The notes under the pieces: model-generated | What the model saw: the letters and a program-made list of their open reading frames with translations, nothing else | Told to the model about the DNA's origin: nothing | Databases searched by the model: none | Translations under genes and position numbers: made by a program | Source of the DNA: a bacterium | GTDB taxonomy: Bacteria; Verrucomicrobiota; Verrucomicrobiia; Limisphaerales; RI-55 | Assembly: GCA_016124235.1 (NCBI GenBank) | Contig: WGOC01000008.1 | Span: 21,783 to 85,782 of the forward strand | Direction of reading: 5' to 3' | DNA length: 64,000 bases | Shown: positions 31,207-40,627 of the stretch, piece after piece | Layout: the number at the start of each line of letters is the position of its first letter | Numbering within the stretch: position 1 is the stretch's first letter

Positions 31207-33072
31207 TCAACTGCGCAGGGCGAGGAGGACAATAGAAATGTCGGCTGGCGTGATCCCGGGAATTCGCGACGCTTGCCCGATTGTCTCAGGCTTGATGCTC
31301 TCCAACTTTTGTCGGCCTTCTGTGCTTAACGCTTGGAGCTTTGAGTAATCGAGCGCCTTGGGAATCTTTTTCAGCTCCTGCGCGGCGAATCGGTTGATCT
31401 CGTCACTTTGTCTTTGGATGTAGCCTTCATACTTGATCTCAATCTCGACTTGCTCCGCAACTTCCGACGGTAATGTTTTGTTCCGCCCTTCAAGCATTTG
31501 GTACCTCATTTCCGGACGTCGGAGGATTTGCGCCATCGAAACGGTACCAATCCTTGTTTTTCGAAGGCGGTCGATTTCCTCGGCTATATTTTTCTGTTTC
31601 TCCCGCACGCGATTGAATCGTTTCGTGGACAACACGCCGGCCGAATGCCCCAATTCCGAAAGGCGCAGATCTGCATTATCTTGTCGCAGTATCAATCGAT
31701 GTTCTGCCCGTGACGTGAACATTCGGTATGGCTCCGTCGTGCCTTTCGTCACCAAGTCATCAATCATCACTCCGATATAACCTTGATCCCGGCGGATGAT
31801 AACGGGGGGAGAGCCGCCAACCTTTCGAGCCGCGTTTATTCCTGCCATCAAGCCTTGGGCCGCCGCCTCTTCATAGCCAGATGTTCCGTTGATTTGGCCA
31901 GCGAGAAAGAGATTCTCGCAAACTTTCGTTTCCTGATTCGGCATGAGTTGCGTCGGCGGTATGTAATCATACTCTACCGCATAGGCCGCCCGCATAATCT
32001 CCGCTCTTTCGAGACCAGGTATTGTTCGCAAAAATTGAATTTGGACATCATAGGGGAGACTCGTTGACAGACCATTCACGTAGTACTCGTCCGTGTGGAT
32101 GCCCTCCGGTTCCAAGAAAACTTGATGGCGCTCCTTGTCCGCGAATTTGACGATCTTGTCTTCAATCGACGGGCAATAGCGCGGACCAATTCCTTCGATC
32201 TTGCCTGAATAAATCGGAGATCGATGCAAGTTCGCGCGAATAATGTCCGCCGTCTGGTTGGATGTAAATGTGATGTGGCAGGGGACTTGACCGCCATACT
32301 GAGCAGCAACTGATTCCGGTGGGTAGATTCCATTGCCAGCGCTTTCCGATTGTTCCACGTGGAACATTTCCTCCCTCCAATACGAAAAGAGAGGCGGCGG
32401 TTCTTCGCCCAATTGCTCCTCCATTACTGAAAAATCGATTGATCTCTTCAACAGTCGAGGTGGAGTACCCGTTTTGAATCGCCCCAACTTCAACCCCACC
32501 TCAATCAACGAGGCGGATATACCGAGAGCTGGTGCTTCCCCCGAACGCCCACCTTGCTCCGTTCGTTCACCGACATGGAGCAGACCTTGCATAAATGTGC
32601 CTGTGGTCAATATCACCGCTAGACCCTCAAAAATCACGCCCATGCTCGTCCGCACGCCTCGGACCTTACTTCCTTCCAACAAGAGGCCGACGGTGTTCCC
32701 TTGCTTCACTTCCAAGTTTGGTTCCTTTTCGCAAATCCACTTCATCCGAAACTGGTATGCTTTCTTATCGCATTGCGCTCTTGGTGCCCACACGGACGGA
32801 CCGCGACTCCGATTGAGCATTCGAAACTGGATTCCGGTCATGTCGGTGTTCCTGCCCATCTCACCACCAAAGGCGTCGATCTCTCGCACCAGATGCCCCT
32901 TGGCCAAACCCCCAATTGCCGGATTGCATGACATTTGACCAATCGTATCCAAGTTGCCCGTGAGCAGGAGCGTCTTTGCGCCTATGCGAGCAGCCGCCAA
33001 GGAGGCTTCAATGCCGGCATGACCGCCACCCACGACAATCACATCATATTTAATTGGATAAACAAATTCCAT
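31207..33072 (-). CDS. mnmG: tRNA uridine-5-carboxymethylaminomethylation enzyme MnmG (GidA)
   Basis: With MnmE, this FAD enzyme modifies wobble U34 of tRNAs to 5-carboxymethylaminomethyluridine. The 621 residues match the family. The FAD loop [11 protein letters not shown] is at 14-24, the MnmG signatures [12 protein letters not shown] and [16 protein letters not shown] are both present, and the C-terminal helical domain for MnmE/tRNA contact contains YEGYIQRQ. mnmG is often close to the replication origin. Here DnaA-box-like sites lie just upstream, and dnaN lies about 3 kb away. Confidence 0.97.
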   Translation of the reverse strand: MEFVYPIKYDVIVVGGGHAGIEASLAAARIGAKTLLLTGNLDTIGQMSCNPAIGGLAKGHLVREIDAFGGEMGRNTDMTGIQFRMLNRSRGPSVWAPRAQCDKKAYQFRMKWICEKEPNLEVKQGNTVGLLLEGSKVRGVRTSMGVIFEGLAVILTTGTFMQGLLHVGERTEQGGRSGEAPALGISASLIEVGLKLGRFKTGTPPRLLKRSIDFSVMEEQLGEEPPPLFSYWREEMFHVEQSESAGNGIYPPESVAAQYGGQVPCHITFTSNQTADIIRANLHRSPIYSGKIEGIGPRYCPSIEDKIVKFADKERHQVFLEPEGIHTDEYYVNGLSTSLPYDVQIQFLRTIPGLERAEIMRAAYAVEYDYIPPTQLMPNQETKVCENLFLAGQINGTSGYEEAAAQGLMAGINAARKVGGSPPVIIRRDQGYIGVMIDDLVTKGTTEPYRMFTSRAEHRLILRQDNADLRLSELGHSAGVLSTKRFNRVREKQKNIAEEIDRLRKTRIGTVSMAQILRRPEMRYQMLEGRNKTLPSEVAEQVEIEIKYEGYIQRQSDEINRFAAQELKKIPKALDYSKLQALSTEGRQKLESIKPETIGQASRIPGITPADISIVLLALRS

Positions 33073-33431
33073 ACGTCAGCAACTTGCACCATCGAAACCA
33101 AATTTGGCCATCCACAAGGATGTTTCACAACTTTACTCAATCTTTAACGCTATAATTCACAAACCATCCAACTAATCGCCCTATTTCAACCAAGACAACT
33201 CTCCACACTTCGTCTTCTGGATTGACTCCCACGCACTGGTAATTGATATAGGCGAATCGCAAACTACAGCGCGGATGTCTAATCGGATCGGGATGCGTTG
33301 GCAAACGAGCAATTCCGAAAACTACGAGATACATTTGGCGCGACAAGCCACGATATCGAAATCCCACGGTTACTCTCTGCGCGCAGAAATGCATCGCTGT
33401 CGGCTTAAGATTTCTTCAAGGTTCTCGGCGC
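33073..33431. other. Divergent mnmG/yicC spacer with DnaA-box-like sites
   Basis: This 359-base spacer contains no convincing gene. Within 54 bases are three DnaA-box-like sites compared with TTATNCACA: CCATCCACA (33108-33116, 7 of 9), TGTTTCACA (33121-33129, 7 of 9) and TAATTCACA (33153-33161, 8 of 9). Promoters for both flanking genes must lie here; a weak TTGACT/GATATA pair near 33222-33250 could serve yicC. The origin-like reading is tentative. Confidence 0.4.
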
Positions 33432-34310
33432 ATGAATTCAATGACTGGTTACGGCCGTGGCGAGGCAACCTACAAAGGCCTCCTGATTGCCATTGAACTC
33501 AGTTCGGTGAACCGAAAACAAGCTGAGATTGCGCTGAACTTGCCGCGGGAATTGGAGTCCCTCGAACCGCGAATTCGCGAGCTGCTCGCTCAGAAGATTT
33601 CTCGCGGTCGCGTGAACCTGCGATTGACCGCCGACTACGGAAAAAATCGGTCTGCCGTTCGTGTTGAGTTCAACAACGACCTTGCCCGCCAATACGTTCG
33701 CGAAATGCGATCCCTCGCGAAGGAGCTCAAGATTGACCAAACATTTTCGTTGGAATCGTTGCTTCGTCTGCCAGGAATAGTCGAGACGCATAGTCCGCTC
33801 GAAGATCCGGACACTCTCTGGAATACGATTGAAAAAGCGCTGAAATCTGCGCTTTCTGCGTTCCTCAAAATGCGCGCGCGCGAAGGGACAGCCCTTGCCG
33901 ATGATTTGAAAACCCGGATGAATTTGCTCCGCCAAGCGAAGGAATCTGTTGGCGCCGCTGCTCCTGATGTCGCCACTCGGTATCGTGACGCTTTGCTTGA
34001 TCGTCTGAAACTCGCTGGCCTCCCGTTATCCCTCGACGACGAACGTTTGCTGAAGGAAATCGTCCTATTTGCCGACCGCTCCGACATCTCCGAAGAGCTT
34101 GCTCGTTTGAACAGCCATTTCGCTCAATTTGATGACTGCCTGCGATCGCGAGAACCAGTCGGCCGCAAACTGGATTTTCTGGTTCAAGAAATGAATCGAG
34201 AAATCAACACGATTGGTTCGAAAGCCAACGACGCTGCTATCGCTTCTCAGGTGATCGTAATGAAGGCCGAATTGGAACGCTTTCGCGAACAAGCACAAAA
34301 CGTTGAGTAA
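33432..34310 (+). CDS. yicC: YicC family endoribonuclease-like protein
   Basis: The N-terminal MNSMTGYGRGEA is diagnostic of YicC, and the family's C-terminal DUF1732 part ends with KLDFLVQEMNREINTIGSKA. The Escherichia homologue is an endoribonuclease reported to act on the small RNA RyhB; activity here is inferred. The gene lies 2 bases upstream of gmk, a very common pairing, so the two are co-translated. Confidence 0.95.
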   Translation: MNSMTGYGRGEATYKGLLIAIELSSVNRKQAEIALNLPRELESLEPRIRELLAQKISRGRVNLRLTADYGKNRSAVRVEFNNDLARQYVREMRSLAKELKIDQTFSLESLLRLPGIVETHSPLEDPDTLWNTIEKALKSALSAFLKMRAREGTALADDLKTRMNLLRQAKESVGAAAPDVATRYRDALLDRLKLAGLPLSLDDERLLKEIVLFADRSDISEELARLNSHFAQFDDCLRSREPVGRKLDFLVQEMNREINTIGSKANDAAIASQVIVMKAELERFREQAQNVE

Positions 34311-34312
34311 TC

Positions 34313-34936
34313 GTGTGCGCTGAAACCAAAACAGGCCTACTGATCGTCATTTCTGCACCTTCTGGCGGGGGCAAGACCACCCTTTGCGATCGACTACTGG
34401 CCAAGCATCCAGAGATTACTCGAGCGGTTACCTGTACCACGCGAGCTCCGCGTGCTGGCGAGCAGAATGGTGTTCATTACTACTTCCTTTCCCGCGATAT
34501 TTTTCTTCAAAAACGGGACTCTGGGGAGTTTCTCGAATATGCCAACGTTTACGATAACTTATACGGAACTCTGCGCTCTGAAGTCCTAACCAGACTTATG
34601 GGTGGCAAACATGTGCTCTTGAACATCGATGTTCAGGGCGCGGAGGCCATTCGGAAAAAGGCCGCTAATGATCCTGAACTTCAACCGCGACTTTTGACGG
34701 TTTTCCTCACTCCTGACTCGCTTACTGAATTGACCCGACGGCTAAAAAAGCGCGGCACGGAGTCTGAAGACGTTCTAGCAAAGCGGCTTAGCCAAGCGTC
34801 CGAAGAACTTTCCCATTGGAACAGGTTCGACTACTTGATCGCCAGCACGTCCGCTGACGAGGATCTCCGCAAAATGGAAACCATTTTGGAAGCGGAGATG
34901 ATGAGATCCACTCGCGTTCGGCCACCCGCCTTCTGA
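34313..34936 (+). CDS. gmk: Guanylate kinase
   Basis: It phosphorylates GMP to GDP with ATP. The start is a GTG at 34313, two bases after the yicC stop; no ATG is available before the P-loop SAPSGGGKTT (14-23). The GMP-binding signature TTRAPRAGEQNGVHYYF and the DVQGAEAIRK region follow. The 207 residues fit the family. The usual downstream rpoZ and coaBC genes are missing: the next gene is dnaN, on the other strand. Confidence 0.96.
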   Translation: MCAETKTGLLIVISAPSGGGKTTLCDRLLAKHPEITRAVTCTTRAPRAGEQNGVHYYFLSRDIFLQKRDSGEFLEYANVYDNLYGTLRSEVLTRLMGGKHVLLNIDVQGAEAIRKKAANDPELQPRLLTVFLTPDSLTELTRRLKKRGTESEDVLAKRLSQASEELSHWNRFDYLIASTSADEDLRKMETILEAEMMRSTRVRPPAF

Positions 34937-34951
34937 GACTTTTAAACCCGC

Positions 34952-36061
34952 TCAGCTTAGCCGCATCGGCATCACCACGTAGAGGAACGGGCCATTGATT
35001 TTCAACACGCCAGGGCTCAAGTCGTCGATCAATTCGAAGAAGATTTCTTCGTCTGCCAGAGCGTTCAACGGCTCAATCAGATAACCTGGATTAAAAGCCA
35101 CAGTCACATCCGACCCTTTGTAGTTAATAGCAATGCTTTCCCGCGCTTCGCCGACATCCGGTGAATTTGCGGTGATCGCCAGGTTATTCTTCGTAAACGC
35201 CAGCTTTACGGAGTTGGCTTTGTCACTCGTCATGATTTCCGCACGCTTCAAGGCATGCAGCAATTCCTCGCGTGACAAAGTAACGCGTTCCTTGGTTTCC
35301 GAAGGAATGACCTGTCGATAGTTCGGATAATTTCCTTCGATCAATTTGGTCGTGATACGAACTTCAGGACCCTTTTCCGGCTTCAACTTCATCGACGCCT
35401 GGTTTTCACCAAATCTCAGCTCAATTTGTCCGGCGTCCGTCAGCAATCGATTAAGCTCGTTGATTGCCTTCGCCGGAATGATGTATTCGCCGCCGGCGGA
35501 ATCTGGGATATCGACTTCTTCGTCAACCAAAGCCAACCGCCGTCCGTCCGTCGCGACCATCGTCAGCTTGTTTTCCTTCATGCTGACGTAGATGCCGTTC
35601 AAAACATAGCGGGACTCATCCGTTGAAATGGCGAATGACGTTTTCTTCATCATGCTCCGGATCTTTTCCTGCGGCAGCACAACCTTGCGATCGTCCTTGC
35701 TCTGGGAGATCGGTGGAAACTCTTCAGAGGCCAATCCGCGTATCTTGTAAAATGAAGCTCCCGCACTGAGGCTGGTCACCTGTTTGTCGTCGGTCGCAAG
35801 CTCCAATTCCTGACTACTGAGTTCCCGAACGATTCCAAAAAACTTCTTAACGGGAATGGTGGTGGACCCTGCCTTTTTAACGCTCGCTTCAACAGAACAG
35901 GAGACCGACACGTCGAGGTCCGTCGCGGTCAACTCCAACCTGGATCCTTCCGCCTTCACTAGAACATTGGAAAGAATGGGGAGTGTCGTTCTACTTCCTA
36001 CAATATTCTGGACCGCTTGAAGCCCGCTGATCAACTGCTCTTTGGCGATGGTGAGATTCAT
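34952..36061 (-). CDS. dnaN: DNA polymerase III sliding clamp (beta subunit)
   Basis: The 369-residue clamp has three repeated domains and starts MNLTIAKEQLISGLQ. DESRYVLNGIYV lies in the second domain and the C-terminus ends VMPMRLS, matching the conserved peptide-binding pocket tail VMPMRL. It dimerises around DNA and tethers polymerase. dnaA and recF are not adjacent, unlike the common arrangement. The upstream spacer has a perfect DnaA box (36107-36115) plus a near match, consistent with DnaA control. Confidence 0.97.
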   Translation of the reverse strand: MNLTIAKEQLISGLQAVQNIVGSRTTLPILSNVLVKAEGSRLELTATDLDVSVSCSVEASVKKAGSTTIPVKKFFGIVRELSSQELELATDDKQVTSLSAGASFYKIRGLASEEFPPISQSKDDRKVVLPQEKIRSMMKKTSFAISTDESRYVLNGIYVSMKENKLTMVATDGRRLALVDEEVDIPDSAGGEYIIPAKAINELNRLLTDAGQIELRFGENQASMKLKPEKGPEVRITTKLIEGNYPNYRQVIPSETKERVTLSREELLHALKRAEIMTSDKANSVKLAFTKNNLAITANSPDVGEARESIAINYKGSDVTVAFNPGYLIEPLNALADEEIFFELIDDLSPGVLKINGPFLYVVMPMRLS

Positions 36062-36106
36062 TAAGATGATTCAGGAAAGAGTATAAATGGTATCCGTAAT
36101 AAGGGC

Positions 36107-36115
36107 TGTGGATAA
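36107..36115 (-). promoter_or_regulatory. DnaA box upstream of dnaN
   Basis: TGTGGATAA on the plus strand is the exact complement of the high-affinity box TTATCCACA. It sits 46 bases before the dnaN start and may mediate DnaA-dependent regulation. Confidence 0.65.
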
Positions 36116-36237
36116 TGCAAACAACTTCCAGTGTCAAGGTCGGCACAAGGACTTACGAAAGCTATTTTCACTTAATAAATACCGGCAAAAAGCCGAAGTA
36201 AGATGGGGGAGAATTTTACCCGATGGTTTTGCTGAAG

Positions 36238-36246
36238 TTGTTCACA
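36238..36246 (+). promoter_or_regulatory. Second DnaA-box-like site upstream of dnaN
   Basis: TTGTTCACA matches TTATNCACA at 8 of 9 positions. It lies 131 bases from the perfect box in the same dnaN upstream spacer and just beyond the cysteine desulfurase stop. Confidence 0.4.
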
Positions 36247-36259
36247 GGTAATCCAGAGT

Positions 36260-37408
36260 TTATACGGGAGTTTGTGAGCAGCTGATGATTTGAGGGAGGA
36301 GGCTACAGACATCGGAAATGTCCGGTTCGGTAACGTCGCGACCGAGCGAAAAGCGAACCAAGTTGGAGGCAATCGAAGTGGGGTAGCCCATGGCAGCGAT
36401 CACGTGGGAAGGCTCCAGCGAACCCGCTGAACAGGCGGACCCACTCGACGCACAGATCCCGTCCATGTCCAAATTGGCAAGGACCGTAAGGCCATCGGAC
36501 CGATCGACGGTGAAGGCGATGGTATTGCAAAGTCGGTTGGATGCTGGCGAAACAACTGAGCAACCGGGAATTGAGCCGATCGAGTTTATGAGTGGCAGGG
36601 TGAGCGGGTCGATAAGTGACCGAGCGAAGACCGGTTGGGAAACAAACAACTCCAACGCTTTAGCAAAACCGGCAATGGCTGGGACATTCTCAGTACCGGC
36701 GCGGCGCTCGTTCTCGTGAGCGCCGCCAAAGAGCAACGGATCGGGATGGAGTGGTGATCGAACGAACAACGCGCCACCGCCTTTCGGACCATGAAACTTG
36801 TGGGAACAGCAACTCACCAGATCAGCGTTAAATTGGTGAATCGATTCAAATGGCTCCTTGCCGAACCACTGAACGGCGTCCGTATGAAATATCACGCCCC
36901 GGTCTCGGCAAATGGAACCGAAGTCCGCGACTCGTTGAATTGTGCCGACTTCGTTGTTCGCTGCCATCAAGGAAACCAACACGGTATCGGGCCGGAACGC
37001 CGCCTTTAGATCCTCCGGGGAAATGCTGGCATATTGGTCCACCGGCAGATAAGTGACTTCAAAACCCTCCTTGCGCCGGAGGTAATCAAAGCAATGGAGA
37101 ACGGCGTGGTGTTCGATTTGGGACGTGATCAGGTGACGGCCTTTGTCCCGCAATAGCCTGGCGACGCCGAAAATCGCCATGTTGTTTGATTCCGTCCCGC
37201 CGCTCGTGAAAATTACTTCCGACGGTTTACACTGCCAGACCACTGAAACCCGTTCGCGGGCTTCATCAAGAAACGCGCGCACTCGACGGCCAACATGATG
37301 AATGCTTGATGGATTTCCGAACGATTCGCCAAGAAATGGCATCATCGCCTCGCGAACTTCAGGATCAAGCGGGGTCGTGGCGTTGTAATCGAGATAGATG
37401 GTTTTCAT
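36260..37408 (-). CDS. Cysteine desulfurase (NifS/IscS family)
   Basis: This PLP enzyme takes sulfur from cysteine to form a persulfide for Fe-S clusters or thio-tRNA. The 382 residues contain the start motif YLDYNATTP, HHAVLHC around residue 101, the PLP lysine K204 in SHKFHGPKG, and the catalytic C326 in SSGSACSAGS, which is the IscS-like active-site loop. No iscU or scaffold gene is adjacent. Proximity to mnmG suggests, weakly, a tRNA-thiolation role. Confidence 0.93.
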   Translation of the reverse strand: MKTIYLDYNATTPLDPEVREAMMPFLGESFGNPSSIHHVGRRVRAFLDEARERVSVVWQCKPSEVIFTSGGTESNNMAIFGVARLLRDKGRHLITSQIEHHAVLHCFDYLRRKEGFEVTYLPVDQYASISPEDLKAAFRPDTVLVSLMAANNEVGTIQRVADFGSICRDRGVIFHTDAVQWFGKEPFESIHQFNADLVSCCSHKFHGPKGGGALFVRSPLHPDPLLFGGAHENERRAGTENVPAIAGFAKALELFVSQPVFARSLIDPLTLPLINSIGSIPGCSVVSPASNRLCNTIAFTVDRSDGLTVLANLDMDGICASSGSACSAGSLEPSHVIAAMGYPTSIASNLVRFSLGRDVTEPDISDVCSLLPQIISCSQTPV

Positions 37409-37475
37409 CCGATACGGCGTTCCGGCGCGCGGGTAAGAATTTCCATCAACCTAACGAAATATTGTCGCATTCGTT

Positions 37476-37805
37476 CTACTTCGCTCTCTTAAGTCGGTAA
37501 CCAACCCGCCAAAGCAAGTAGGCAAGACTTCTGGATGCTTCCGCAACGCGGTCGTTGTCCAAGTCCCAGAAGCACGCATGAATCCCTTCGTCGAGCAACG
37601 CTCGGAGTAGATCGCGTTCGGACAAGTTGGGATCGACCTCAATGGTTCGCACCTTGGGTGTGTTTTGCGTTGCCGCGATAATCCGAAAACCGCGCTCGCG
37701 ATTTGCGCGGGGAATCTTTGGCCTGCGCCAGAGCAGACGAAACCAACGCCCCATGAAGCGATGGCGTTCAACAGCTTGAAAATGAGGGAGTTGCATAATA
37801 ATCAT
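37476..37805 (-). CDS. Small hypothetical protein
   Basis: This is a 109-residue frame starting at ATG 37803-37805 (a GTG six codons earlier is possible). It is basic at both ends (RWFRLLWRRPK; YLLWRVGYRLKRAK) and has a middle of plausible protein character, TIEVDPNLSERDLLRALLDEG. There is no family I recognise and no membrane helix. It ends 67 bases before the cysteine desulfurase gene on the same strand. A competing frame at 37451-37771 looks less protein-like. Confidence 0.45.
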   Translation of the reverse strand: MIIMQLPHFQAVERHRFMGRWFRLLWRRPKIPRANRERGFRIIAATQNTPKVRTIEVDPNLSERDLLRALLDEGIHACFWDLDNDRVAEASRSLAYLLWRVGYRLKRAK

Positions 37806-37918
37806 GTCTGACCGACGCGCCACTTAACACCACCCACATCAAGGAGACAACCTTCTGTTGAAGCCAAGGGCACCGGCGAATCACCGCTTTTCGTGAGTTG
37901 CAGTCATTTGGTTTGTCA

Positions 37919-38551
37919 CTAAGCGAAGCGATCGTCGGTGAAGGGATCAGCAGTGTTTGAATAGCCGCGCAATTCCCAGAACCCCAAAAGATCGCGATCA
38001 AGGAAGATGATTTCCTTCACCCATTTCGCGCCCTTCCAGGCATAGCGCTTCGGAACGATGACCCGAGCCGGTCCGCCGTGCTCCTTGGCAAGCGGTTCGC
38101 CGTTCCAGGAGTGGGCGATCAACACATCATCATCCATCAAGGCATCCAAAGAGTTATTCGTCGTATAGCCGTCGTAAGCCTTGAAATAGACATGCGACGC
38201 TTCGGGCAATGGTTGCACGAGGTCCGTAAGTGTAAAAAAGGACACGCCCTCAAATTCCATGTCGAACTGACTCCACGTCGTGACGCAGTGAAAGTCACTG
38301 ACATCTTTGAATTGCGGCAGTGCTTTGAAGCGTTCCCAATTAAGAGTCGCGGGCGACGCTACTTTTCCGTGGATTTTCAACTCCCACCGCTCCAGCGGCA
38401 CCTCGGGTTGAATGCCGAGGTCAAGTGTGGGGAAATCGGTTACCAATCGCTGCCCGGGCGGGAGCCGATCAGCCGAACGGATGGATCGTTTGCCCTTGCC
38501 GGCCATCTTTTGAGCCCAACGTTCTTTGGCGGCGATATAGGAATCCTTCAT
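37919..38551 (-). CDS. Sulfite-oxidase-like molybdopterin oxidoreductase
   Basis: I start at the internal ATG (38549-38551, MKDSYIAAKERWAQK); the 17 codons before it look unlike protein. The 210 residues form one sulfite oxidase/YedY-type molybdopterin domain: PLERWELKIHGKV, the molybdenum-binding C89 in SDFHCVTTWSQFD, then HGGPARVIVPKRYAWKGAKWV. No Tat signal is seen, unlike MsrP, so it may be cytoplasmic. The physiological substrate is unknown; no haem-membrane partner lies adjacent. Confidence 0.88.
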   Translation of the reverse strand: MKDSYIAAKERWAQKMAGKGKRSIRSADRLPPGQRLVTDFPTLDLGIQPEVPLERWELKIHGKVASPATLNWERFKALPQFKDVSDFHCVTTWSQFDMEFEGVSFFTLTDLVQPLPEASHVYFKAYDGYTTNNSLDALMDDDVLIAHSWNGEPLAKEHGGPARVIVPKRYAWKGAKWVKEIIFLDRDLLGFWELRGYSNTADPFTDDRFA

Positions 38552-38641
38552 GGTCAGGCAGAAAATGAATGCGGCAACGCGCGCGGTCAAATTGCTTCGC
38601 AAACAGCCGACGATGAGCGAAGAATCCCGGTCGGGCGAACC

Positions 38642-38893
38642 ATGATACGATTACCCTATCAACGTTTGGAAATTCCGAGTTTCCGGCGAGCGGGCCGGCC
38701 GGGCTTCGTATTGCGTTTGTTGAAATATCGATGGCGCGTACTGGCGTTGAGTTTCTTGTTCATTGCCGGACCAGTGATTCTGGCCATGTGGATCGTTCCG
38801 TATGCGGCAAGCGTCACGATCAAAGTGAAAGATCTCGGCCCGGGTGGAATCCTCACCAATCAGCCGCCTTCAAAACCGATCGTTGGGTTTTGA
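38642..38893 (+). CDS. Small single-pass membrane protein
   Basis: An 83-residue frame begins at 38642, divergent from the molybdopterin enzyme 90 bases away. It has a basic N-terminal part (PSFRRAGRPGFVLRLLKYR), one membrane helix (about 32-52, VLALSFLFIAGPVILAMWIV), and a short tail ending in PPSKPIVGF. A longer in-frame extension to 38078 is antisense to the oxidoreductase and is discarded. There is no known family; membrane-protein character is the main support. Confidence 0.5.
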   Translation: MIRLPYQRLEIPSFRRAGRPGFVLRLLKYRWRVLALSFLFIAGPVILAMWIVPYAASVTIKVKDLGPGGILTNQPPSKPIVGF

Positions 38894-38953
38894 TTTGTAC
38901 GGCTTGTAGCGAAAACCATTTTCACCGGAACCACCTTTCGCTAGCCTGCGGCC

Positions 38954-39640
38954 ATGTTCAAACCGGAAGATTTGTTCGATCTGTCGCAGACAGAACACGC
39001 CGACTTGTTCAAAGACTGCACTTACGCTTGGGAAGCCTTGCCAAAGATCAAGGCCTACATAGCTTCCAACCTGAAACCGGGACTCAAGAATCGTTGCGTG
39101 GGCGACGCCTATATTGGCGAAGATGTGTTCATCGGTGAGGGGACGGTTGTGGAAGATGGCGTCATGATCAAGGGGCCGGCGATCATCGGCCGCAACTGCC
39201 AGATCCGCCACAACGCCTATTTCCGGGACAACGTGATCGTCGGCGACAATTGTGTGGTGGGCAATTCGTGTGAGCTGAAGAATTCCATGCTCTTCAACGG
39301 GGCCCAGGTTCCGCATTTCAATTATGTAGGCGATTCGATTCTGGGACACAAAGTTCATCTTGGTGCCGGGGTTGTGCTATCGAACGTCAAATCGACCAAA
39401 GGAAATATCCTCATGCTGGTCGACGGGAAGCCGCACGACACCGGATTGCGGAAGTTTGGTGCGTTGATTGGCGACTTTGCGGAAATTGGCTGCAACGCGG
39501 TCTTGAATCCGGGTTCGATCGTCGGGCGGAACTCGATCATATATCCAAACGTCAGCTGGCGGGAGGTCCTGCCGGACAACATGATCGCCAAGAACAAGAG
39601 CCCGGTGGATGTCGTCGTGCTGCGGCCACGGGAGGATTAG
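38954..39640 (+). CDS. Left-handed beta-helix (hexapeptide repeat) acyltransferase-like protein
   Basis: This 228-residue protein is dominated by hexapeptide repeats (VGDAYIGEDVFIGEGTVVED, IIGRNCQIRHNAYF, VIVGDNCVVGNSCELKN), the left-handed beta-helix of GlmU C-termini and UDP-sugar acyltransferases. The stretch HFNYVGDSILGHKVHLGAG resembles the GlmU acetyltransferase active-site region. There is no nucleotidyltransferase domain. It is probably a stand-alone sugar-phosphate acetyltransferase or regulatory subunit; the substrate is unknown. It converges with the glycosylase gene 7 bases downstream. Confidence 0.85.
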   Translation: MFKPEDLFDLSQTEHADLFKDCTYAWEALPKIKAYIASNLKPGLKNRCVGDAYIGEDVFIGEGTVVEDGVMIKGPAIIGRNCQIRHNAYFRDNVIVGDNCVVGNSCELKNSMLFNGAQVPHFNYVGDSILGHKVHLGAGVVLSNVKSTKGNILMLVDGKPHDTGLRKFGALIGDFAEIGCNAVLNPGSIVGRNSIIYPNVSWREVLPDNMIAKNKSPVDVVVLRPRED

Positions 39641-39647
39641 ATGCGGG

Positions 39648-40556
39648 CTACTTTGGCAGGAAATAGCCGCGCTGCTTGTCGTTGATCGACATTTGCAGCT
39701 TTTCCATTATAGCGAGCATATCCTCCCAAACTTTCCGCTTTTCCGTGAGCGATTGGTTGCGCAGCAAATACGCCGGATGATAGGTCGGCATCAACGGCAC
39801 TCCGTTAAAGTCCTGCCAGTTTCCCCGCAGTTTCATGATGCCGTAGGTTTTGCCGAGCAGTCCCTCAACGGCGGTGGCCCCGAGAGCGACGATCACCTTT
39901 GGCCGGATGACACTGATCTGGGCCAGCAAGTACGGCTTGCACGTGTTCATTTCGTCGAGAGTGGGCTTGCGATTGCCGGTGCGTTGACCCGGCGTATCCG
40001 GCCGGCATTTCAGGACGTTCGCGATGTAAACCTTGTCGCGATCGAGGCCCATCGTTTGGATGATCTTGGTTAATAACTGGCCCGCCTTGCCGACAAAAGG
40101 TTCGCCTTGTTGATCTTCGTCCATGCCGGGCGCCTCGCCGACGAACATCAATTCCGTGTGAATCGTTCCGACGCCAAACACGACATTGCGACGGCTTTTG
40201 GCAAGGTGCGGACACTTGACACATGCCAACGCCCGTTCACGAATGCGCGCCATTTCGGCGTCCTTTTCCTCCGGCGAAAGCGCCACTGACGCATCGACGA
40301 TCAATTCCGTGAGAACAGGCCCCTCTGAGGAAACGGCTCGGGCCAGCGGCCGCTCGAGCGCGTTGGATTTCGCGGATTCAGCCGGGGCAACCGCTTTTGT
40401 GTGAGAGGACGGATCGATTGGAGCCTTGCGCGCAGCGGGGCGATTTAGCTCGGCAAGCGACTCAGAATCAACTGGCAGGTATTTTACGCCGCCCCGTTTC
40501 AAATCGTCCACGTGCGCGATTGTGGCAGCGAGCAGTTGTTCGTAAGCGGACGGCAT
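39648..40556 (-). CDS. Uracil-DNA glycosylase, family 4 (Fe-S type)
   Basis: It removes uracil from DNA in base excision repair. The catalytic domain (about 105-300) has motif 1 GEAPG (140-144), motif 2 HPAYLLR (260-266) and the four cysteines of a 4Fe-4S cluster: C112, C115, C184 and C206. Residues 1-100 are a low-conservation Ala/Pro-rich extension. Family 4 enzymes are common in thermophiles and in bacteria lacking or supplementing Ung. It is not in an operon with known repair genes. Confidence 0.93.
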   Translation of the reverse strand: MPSAYEQLLAATIAHVDDLKRGGVKYLPVDSESLAELNRPAARKAPIDPSSHTKAVAPAESAKSNALERPLARAVSSEGPVLTELIVDASVALSPEEKDAEMARIRERALACVKCPHLAKSRRNVVFGVGTIHTELMFVGEAPGMDEDQQGEPFVGKAGQLLTKIIQTMGLDRDKVYIANVLKCRPDTPGQRTGNRKPTLDEMNTCKPYLLAQISVIRPKVIVALGATAVEGLLGKTYGIMKLRGNWQDFNGVPLMPTYHPAYLLRNQSLTEKRKVWEDMLAIMEKLQMSINDKQRGYFLPK

Positions 40557-40627
40557 GACGACGCGATGTTAGAGAAGTGGTCGGCGGGGCAAAGGACAAA
40601 GGATCGCGACGGCGGCTTTTTTCAATT

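Noticed and set aside
33137..33394. Small minus-strand frame in the mnmG/yicC spacer
   Set aside because: No ribosome site and no protein-like pattern; the spacer is better explained as regulatory DNA.
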